From the NCBI GenBank assembly GCA_014860725.1, contig JACZJD010000334.1, forward strand, positions 1 to 10,861: a stretch of DNA of 10,861 nt, given 5' to 3'. The stretch comes from Aquamicrobium sp. (lineage in GTDB: Bacteria > Pseudomonadota > Alphaproteobacteria > Rhizobiales > Rhizobiaceae). Of this stretch, positions 6,723 to 10,861 are shown one piece after another. The notes under the pieces were generated by a model that ran no database searches, was not told the DNA's origin, and worked only from the letters and a program-made list of their open reading frames with translations. How positions within the stretch are numbered: the stretch's first letter is position 1; each line of letters opens with the position of its first letter. A program made the position numbers and the translations under genes.

Positions 6723-8414
6723 ATGACGGGTCCCAGCCCCAGATCGCCCCATAGATCGCCCGACCGCCGGACGCGGGGCCGGGCGATGCGACTGCTGGAA
6801 GGGCTGAGCCTGACCGGCCTCGTGCTCGGCACGCTGTTCTTCGTCGCCTCGCTCGCGCCGAGCCTGCTGCCGCGCAGCTTCGCGCTGCAGGGCGTGCTGA
6901 GCGGCTGCTCCTTCGCCGCCGGCTACGGCGTCGGCGCGTTCCTCGCCTGGCTGTGGCGCTATCTCGAGCTGCCGGTCGCCGCGCCGCCGCATCTTGCCGT
7001 GCTGAAGCGTATCGGCCTCGCGGCCTGCGCGCTCGCCGCCGCCGTCTTCCTGTGGCGCGCCTCGACCTTCCAGGATTCGGTGCGCGTGCTGATGGACCTG
7101 CCGCCGGTCGAGAGCGCCCGGCCGGTCGAGGTCGCGGCCATCGCCGTCATGGTCTTCATCGTCATCCTGGTGATCGCCCGCCTCTTCGTCGCCCTTCTCG
7201 GCGCCGTCGCCGGACGGCTCGGCCGGCTGATCCCGCGGCGCATCGCCAACGTCCTCGGCGCGGCCATCGCGGTCCTCGTCTTCTGGATGGCCATCGACGG
7301 CCTGCTCTTCAAGGGCGCGCTCAGGGTGGCGGACGCCTCGTTCCAGCGCTTCGACGCGCTGATCGAGCCGGACGTCGAGAAGCCGGCCGATCCCGGCCGC
7401 ACCGGCAGCCTCGCCTCGCTGGTGTCGTGGCAGAGCCTCGGCCGCGCCGGCCGCCAGTTCGTCGGCTCGACGCCGTCGGGGGAGGACATCGCCGCGCTCG
7501 CCGGCGGCGCGGCGATGGAGCCGATCCGCGTCTATGTCGGGCTGAATTCCGCCGAGACGGTCGAGGAGCGGGCGGCGCTCGCGCTCGACGAGATGCGGCG
7601 CGTCGGCGCCTTCGACCGCTCGATCCTCGTCCTCGCCACGCCGACCGGCACCGGCTGGATCGACAACGCGGCCATCGAGCCGCTCGAGGTGCTGCACCGC
7701 GGCGACGTCGCGACAGTGGGGCTGCAATATTCCTACCTGACGAGCTGGCTGTCACTGCTGTTCGAGCCCGCCTACGGCTCGGAATCGGCGCGCGCGCTGT
7801 TCCGCGTCGTCTACGACCAATGGACGCGGCTGCCGAAGGAAGACCGGCCGCGGCTCTATCTCTACGGCCTCAGCCTCGGCGCGTTGAATTCCGACCTTTC
7901 GGCCGATCTCTACGACGTGCTCGCCGATCCCTTCCACGGCGCGTTCTGGGTCGGCGCGCCGTTCTCGACGCCGACATGGCGCAATGCCACCGACGGCAGG
8001 GAGCCGGGCTCGCCCGCCTGGCTGCCGCGCTTTCGCGACGGCGCGGTGGTCCGCTTCGCCAATCAGGACGGCCTCGCCGACCGCGACAGCCCGTGGGGGC
8101 CGCTCAGGATCGTGTTCCTGCAATATGCCAGCGATCCCGTCACCTTCTTCCGCCCCGACGCGTTCTACCGCGTGCCGCCATGGATGGACCGGCAGCGCGG
8201 CCCGGACGTCTCCGGCGCGCTGCGCTGGTTCCCGATCGTCACGCTGCTCCAGCTCGGCCTCGATATGACGCTGGCGACCACGACGCCGATGGGCTTCGGC
8301 CACGTCTACGCGCCCGAGCATCATGTCGATCCCTGGGTCGCCGTCACCCAGCCGCCCGGCTGGAGCGACGAGAACCTCGAACGCCTCAAGGCGCATTACG
8401 CGGCGCGGGAATGA
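6723..8414 (+). CDS. Membrane-anchored alpha/beta-hydrolase of the COG4425 / Abhydrolase_9 type
   Basis: This 563-residue membrane protein has an N-terminal block of about five hydrophobic segments (roughly 28-46, 56-78, 95-112, 136-162 and 174-196). The stretch APSLLPRSFALQGVLSG (45-61) is typical of the family's N-terminal domain. A C-terminal alpha/beta-hydrolase domain (about 265-545) follows. The nucleophile elbow is YGLSLGALNSD, with Ser384 in a GxSxG setting. Asp471 (YASDPVTFF) and His527 (GFGHVYAPEHH) are likely partners for a catalytic triad, by position only. Other conserved-looking parts are TPTGTGWIDNAA (306-317) and FWVGAPFSTPTW (408-419). The family is widespread but, as far as I know, has no proven substrate; a lipid or cell-envelope role is a guess. 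GTG- or ATG-level start choice: the ATG at 6723 has GGAGG 13 bases upstream, while the ATG at 6786 lies closer to the first helix but lacks a good Shine-Dalgarno. Confidence 0.88.
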   Translation: MTGPSPRSPHRSPDRRTRGRAMRLLEGLSLTGLVLGTLFFVASLAPSLLPRSFALQGVLSGCSFAAGYGVGAFLAWLWRYLELPVAAPPHLAVLKRIGLAACALAAAVFLWRASTFQDSVRVLMDLPPVESARPVEVAAIAVMVFIVILVIARLFVALLGAVAGRLGRLIPRRIANVLGAAIAVLVFWMAIDGLLFKGALRVADASFQRFDALIEPDVEKPADPGRTGSLASLVSWQSLGRAGRQFVGSTPSGEDIAALAGGAAMEPIRVYVGLNSAETVEERAALALDEMRRVGAFDRSILVLATPTGTGWIDNAAIEPLEVLHRGDVATVGLQYSYLTSWLSLLFEPAYGSESARALFRVVYDQWTRLPKEDRPRLYLYGLSLGALNSDLSADLYDVLADPFHGAFWVGAPFSTPTWRNATDGREPGSPAWLPRFRDGAVVRFANQDGLADRDSPWGPLRIVFLQYASDPVTFFRPDAFYRVPPWMDRQRGPDVSGALRWFPIVTLLQLGLDMTLATTTPMGFGHVYAPEHHVDPWVAVTQPPGWSDENLERLKAHYAARE

Positions 8415-8458
8415 AATCCGCGAACGCGGCGATATCGGGAATGGCATTCCTCGAAGAT

Positions 8459-8484
8459 GCGCAAAATGCAGCCGCTTTTTGCGC
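8459..8484. repeat. Perfect inverted repeat in the gap before the peroxiredoxin gene
   Basis: Arms GCGCAAAA (8459-8466) and TTTTGCGC (8477-8484) flank a 10-base loop. No T-run follows the second arm, so it is a poor intrinsic terminator. It may be an operator or weak terminator between the membrane hydrolase and peroxiredoxin genes. The function is unknown. Confidence 0.35.
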
Positions 8485-8513
8485 CGTTCGGCGTCGAGAC
8501 GGCCGATATGGAA

Positions 8514-8548
8514 TAAAATTCGATGAAATCGCGAGAAGAAGAAATCGC
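8514..8548 (+). promoter_or_regulatory. AT-rich candidate -10 box and direct repeat upstream of the peroxiredoxin gene
   Basis: TAAAAT (8514-8519) matches five of six bases of the sigma-70 -10 consensus, but no good -35 box is seen at 16-18 bases upstream. Just downstream, GAAATCGC occurs twice (8525-8532 and 8541-8548), 16 bases apart, which could be a regulator site. This is the least GC-rich stretch of the window. The rest of the 236-base gap holds a CCTCGCC/GGCGAGG stem (8583-8589 and 8598-8604). No known OxyR or LsrB site could be assigned. Confidence 0.25.
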
Positions 8549-8650
8549 TTTCCGCTTCGAATGGCAATCCGGCGCATCCGCACCTCGCCGCGCGCGGGGC
8601 GAGGCCCTATCTGTTGGTCACGACAGCCACCGGAATTCAAGGAGACCGAC

Positions 8651-9310
8651 ATGGGTCTGCGCATCAACGACACCGCCCCGGATTTCACCGCCGAGACCAC
8701 CCACGGCACCATCCATTTCCACGACTGGATCGGCGACGGCTGGGCCGTTCTCTTCTCCCACCCCAAGAACTTCACGCCCGTCTGCACTACGGAGCTCGGC
8801 GCGGTCGCCGGGCTCGAGGACGAGTTCAGGAAGCGCAACGCCAAGATCATCGGCATCTCGGTCGATCCGGTCGACAGCCACGACAAGTGGAAGGCCGACA
8901 TCAAGACCGCGACCGGCTTCGACGTCGGCTATCCGCTGATCGGCGACCGCGACCTGAAGGTGGCGAAGCTCTACGACATGCTGCCGGCCGACGCGGGCGA
9001 TTCCTCGGACGGCCGCACGCCCGCCGATAACGCCACCGTGCGCTCGGTCTACGTCATCGGCCCCGACAAGAAGATCAAGCTGATCCTCACCTACCCGATG
9101 ACCACCGGCCGCAACTTCGACGAGATCCTGCGCGCCATCGATTCGATCCAGCTCACCGCCAGGCATCAGGTGGCGACGCCGGCCAACTGGAAGCAGGGCG
9201 AGGACGTCATCATCACCGCCGCCGTCTCCAACGAGGACGCGGTCAAGCGCTTCGGCGCCTACGAGACGATCCTGCCCTATCTGCGCAAGACCAAGCAGCC
9301 GACCGCCTGA
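8651..9310 (+). CDS. 1-Cys peroxiredoxin (Prx6 family)
   Basis: This is a cytosolic thiol peroxidase that reduces hydrogen peroxide and organic or lipid hydroperoxides. The 219-residue length fits the Prx6 group. The peroxidatic cysteine is Cys45 in HPKNFTPVCTTELG (37-50), with Thr42 and Arg131 as the expected active-site partners. It is the only cysteine in the protein, so there is no resolving Cys and an outside thiol must regenerate it. The C-terminal region has the Prx6-type segments ATPANWKQGEDVII (175-188) and ILPYLRKTKQP. The ATG at 8651 follows AAGGAG by six bases. The same frame is open upstream and contains an ATG at 8411 overlapping the preceding stop, but the 80-residue extension resembles nothing known and is not included. 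No reductase gene is adjacent. Confidence 0.95.
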   Translation: MGLRINDTAPDFTAETTHGTIHFHDWIGDGWAVLFSHPKNFTPVCTTELGAVAGLEDEFRKRNAKIIGISVDPVDSHDKWKADIKTATGFDVGYPLIGDRDLKVAKLYDMLPADAGDSSDGRTPADNATVRSVYVIGPDKKIKLILTYPMTTGRNFDEILRAIDSIQLTARHQVATPANWKQGEDVIITAAVSNEDAVKRFGAYETILPYLRKTKQPTA

Positions 9311-9338
9311 TCGGCGGAAGACCGGCCATCGAGGCAAG

Positions 9339-9371
9339 GCGGCGGCGGCCCGGCGGGGTCGCCGCCGCTTT
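9339..9371 (+). terminator. Rho-independent terminator after the peroxiredoxin gene
   Basis: A stem of 13 continuous pairs (12 Watson-Crick, one G-T) has arms at 9339-9351 (GCGGCGGCGGCCC) and 9356-9368 (GGGTCGCCGCCGC) around a GGCG loop. It is followed by TTT (9369-9371), starting 29 bases after the stop codon. The stem is very strong but the T-tract is short. Weaker hairpins follow at 9381-9395 (GCCAC/GTGGC) and 9404-9429 (CCCGCCCG/CGGGCGGG). No convincing promoter for the next gene was seen in the rest of the 241-base gap. Confidence 0.7.
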
Positions 9372-9551
9372 CGCATTGCCGCCACAGTTCGTGGCGAAGA
9401 ACGCCCGCCCGTCGAACGGTGCGGGCGGGATTGCGGGGCGGCGGGCGGTGGGGCATCATCCGGCTGCTTCGGGCCTGAGGACTCCGGGAAAGGCGGCGAT
9501 CGGCTTTCCGCCCGGAATTGCGGCAGGCATGAGATCGTTCACGGAAGCCGG

Positions 9552-10433
9552 GTGGGAATTTTGCAGGTCGCATCGCGGGCCGTTTCGGCCCCTCTCCGCA
9601 GCATCGTCGGGCTTCTTCTTCTGGTCGCGTTCCTTTCCGCCTGCACGACGCAGGCGGTGATGCAGTCGGCCGTCGCGCCGCTTCCGTCCGAGAAATACGC
9701 CGCCATCGTCGTCGACGCCCGCACCGGCAAGGTGCTCTACGAGCGCGCCTCGAACGAGCCGCGCTATCCTGCCTCGCTGACCAAGATGATGACGCTCTAC
9801 CTGCTGTTCGAGGCGCTGGACGAGGGGCGCATGCGCCTGGACGAGGACATTCCGGTCTCGGCCTATGCGGCGGCGCGGCCGCCCTCGAAGATGGGGTTCA
9901 AGCGCGGCGGCAGCATCGACGCGCGCTCGGCGATCCTGGCCCTGTGCGTGCGCTCGGCCAACGACGTCGCGGTGGCCGTCGCCGAGCGCCTCGCCGGCTC
10001 GGAGGAAGCCTTCGCGCGGATGATGACGCTGAAGGCGCGCCAGCTCGGCATGACCAACACCCATTTCCGCAACGCCTCCGGCCTGCCCGACGACGCCCAG
10101 CGCACCACGGCGCGCGACATGGCGGTGCTGGCGGTGGCGCTGCGCACGCGCTTTCCGCACCACTACCACTATTTCGCCAATCGCGAGTTCGCCTTCGGCG
10201 GCAAGGTCGTGCGCGGCCACAACAGCCTGCTCGGCAAGGTGCCGGGCGTCGACGGGCTGAAGACCGGCTATATCCGCGCCTCCGGCTTCAACCTCGCCAC
10301 CTCGGCCGGACGCGGCGGGCGGCGGGTGGTGGCCGTGGTCATGGGCGGCGAGAGCGCGGCCTCGCGCGACGCCCACATGGTGTCGCTGATCGAGACCTAC
10401 CTGCCCCGCGCCTCCACCGGCGCGGGGCTATAG
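9552..10433 (+). CDS. D-alanyl-D-alanine carboxypeptidase (peptidase S11), predicted lipoprotein
   Basis: This is a penicillin-binding-protein type serine peptidase that removes the terminal D-Ala from peptidoglycan pentapeptides. All three motifs are present: SLTK with nucleophile Ser75 and Lys78, SAN (135-137) and KTG (237-239). The 293 residues cover the catalytic domain only; the C-terminal beta domain and amphipathic membrane anchor of PBP5-like proteins are absent. Instead the N-terminus has a hydrophobic stretch (19-29) ending in a lipobox, LSAC, with Cys31 followed by Thr-Thr. This predicts a lipid anchor, probably to the outer membrane under E. coli sorting rules. The start is a GTG at 9552, with GGAAG four bases upstream. 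No in-frame ATG occurs before Met37, which would lose the signal. It converges on the cytochrome c gene, with 20 bases between the stops. Confidence 0.93.
   Translation: MGILQVASRAVSAPLRSIVGLLLLVAFLSACTTQAVMQSAVAPLPSEKYAAIVVDARTGKVLYERASNEPRYPASLTKMMTLYLLFEALDEGRMRLDEDIPVSAYAAARPPSKMGFKRGGSIDARSAILALCVRSANDVAVAVAERLAGSEEAFARMMTLKARQLGMTNTHFRNASGLPDDAQRTTARDMAVLAVALRTRFPHHYHYFANREFAFGGKVVRGHNSLLGKVPGVDGLKTGYIRASGFNLATSAGRGGRRVVAVVMGGESAASRDAHMVSLIETYLPRASTGAGL
10403..10428 (+). terminator. Possible terminator hairpin overlapping the 3' end of the carboxypeptidase gene
   Basis: A perfect 10-base stem has arms GCCCCGCGCC (10403-10412) and GGCGCGGGGC (10419-10428) around a TCCACC loop. It ends three bases before the TAG of the carboxypeptidase gene. 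No T-run follows on either strand. It lies where two convergent genes meet, so a bidirectional role is possible. It may equally reflect GC-rich coding sequence. Confidence 0.35.
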
Positions 10434-10453
10434 GGGTTGCCGGGCGGCCGGGG

Positions 10454-10852
10454 CTAGTCCGCGCCGGCCGGGTCCTTGAGATAGGCGATCAGGTCGGCGA
10501 TCTCCTGCTCCTTCCTGATGCCGGCGAAGGCCATGGTCGTTCCCTTCACCACCGTGCGCGGCGCGACGAGGTATTCGGCGAGCAGGGCCTCGTCCCAGAC
10601 CTTGCCGCCCTCGCTGAACGCCTTCATCGCCGCCGAGTAGCGGAAGCCCTCGACGGACGCGACGGGGCGCCCGACGATGCCGGCGAGGTTGGGGCCGACG
10701 CGGTTGGCCTGGTCGACGGTGTGGCAGGCGGCGCATTTCCTGAACGCCGCCTTGCCGGCGGCGGGGTCGCCTTCGGCAAGGGCCGGCGCGGCGAGCGGGA
10801 CGGCTGCGGCCAGTGCGGCACACAGCAGCGAAACGGAAGATTTCCCGGGCAT
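10454..10852 (-). CDS. Class I c-type cytochrome, periplasmic
   Basis: This is a small soluble electron carrier of 132 residues, about 106 after export. A signal peptide is clear: MPGKSS, a hydrophobic run at 7-22, and a likely cut after ALA at residue 26. The single haem site is CAACH (Cys40, Cys43, His44), and Met107 in KGTTMAFAGI is the likely axial ligand. Segments RVGPNLAGIVGRP (51-63) and ADLIAYLKD (119-127) are typical of the mitochondrial/c2/c550-like group. A role in electron transfer to an oxidase is probable, but the partner is not shown. The ATG at 10852 has AAGGA close upstream, almost at the window's right edge, so its promoter is outside. It converges on the carboxypeptidase gene. 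Confidence 0.95.
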   Translation of the reverse strand: MPGKSSVSLLCAALAAAVPLAAPALAEGDPAAGKAAFRKCAACHTVDQANRVGPNLAGIVGRPVASVEGFRYSAAMKAFSEGGKVWDEALLAEYLVAPRTVVKGTTMAFAGIRKEQEIADLIAYLKDPAGAD

Positions 10853-10861
10853 GTCCTTGGT

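Noticed and set aside
8411..8650. In-frame 80-residue N-terminal extension of the peroxiredoxin from an ATG overlapping the hydrolase stop (ATGA)
   Set aside because: Prx6 proteins normally begin at the MGLRINDTAPDF-like segment. The extension has no recognisable domain, and AAGGAG is well placed before the ATG at 8651.
6953..9310. 785-codon plus-strand frame that runs from inside the membrane hydrolase gene into the peroxiredoxin
   Set aside because: Only the last 219 codons encode a recognisable protein, with its own Shine-Dalgarno. The rest is an Arg/Ala-rich shadow of the hydrolase gene in another frame.
1..10861. Search for a defence island, prophage, CRISPR array, toxin-antitoxin pair or biosynthetic cluster
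   Set aside because: None of the genes belongs to such systems. No spaced repeats, integrases, transposases or tRNA-like sequences were recognised.

Overview
The window is high-GC DNA (by eye about two-thirds G+C), densely packed with genes, and looks like an alphaproteobacterial chromosome. Several signs point to the Hyphomicrobiales (Rhizobiales), perhaps near Mesorhizobium or another Phyllobacteriaceae. These are a pair of RIME-like intergenic palindromes of a type common in rhizobia, sigma-70 promoters resembling the rhizobial CTTGAC-N17-CTATAT form, and the style of the housekeeping proteins. The taxonomic call is inference from recognition, not from a search. No phage, IS element, CRISPR array, rRNA or tRNA was seen.

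Left part, minus strand (1-4038), read in transcription order: dut (dUTPase, 4038-3559); a proline-racemase-family enzyme whose second catalytic Cys is replaced by Thr, the signature of trans-3-hydroxy-L-proline dehydratase (3478-2453); a periplasmic TAXI-type TRAP solute receptor (2337-1378); and the fused TRAP membrane subunit (1197 to beyond the left edge). The dehydratase, receptor and permease look like one uptake-plus-catabolism unit, which suggests that the otherwise unassigned TAXI transporter carries a hydroxyproline or a related imino acid. RIME-like hairpins sit between the receptor and permease genes. dut has no Shine-Dalgarno and a promoter-like sequence ending right at its ATG, so it may be leaderless.

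Right part, plus strand (4175-10433): a class II glutamine amidotransferase-like protein, prfC (release factor 3), a membrane-anchored alpha/beta-hydrolase of the COG4425 type with no known function, a 1-Cys peroxiredoxin followed by a strong hairpin terminator, and a D-alanyl-D-alanine carboxypeptidase with a lipoprotein signal. Gaps of 78 to 241 bases separate these genes, so they are probably mostly separate transcription units. A small secreted class I cytochrome c (10852-10454) converges on the carboxypeptidase from the right edge.

Most of the region is conserved housekeeping sequence. The most interesting parts are the hydroxyproline/TAXI cluster, the uncharacterised membrane hydrolase, and several small leader or regulatory structures that rest on sequence inspection only.
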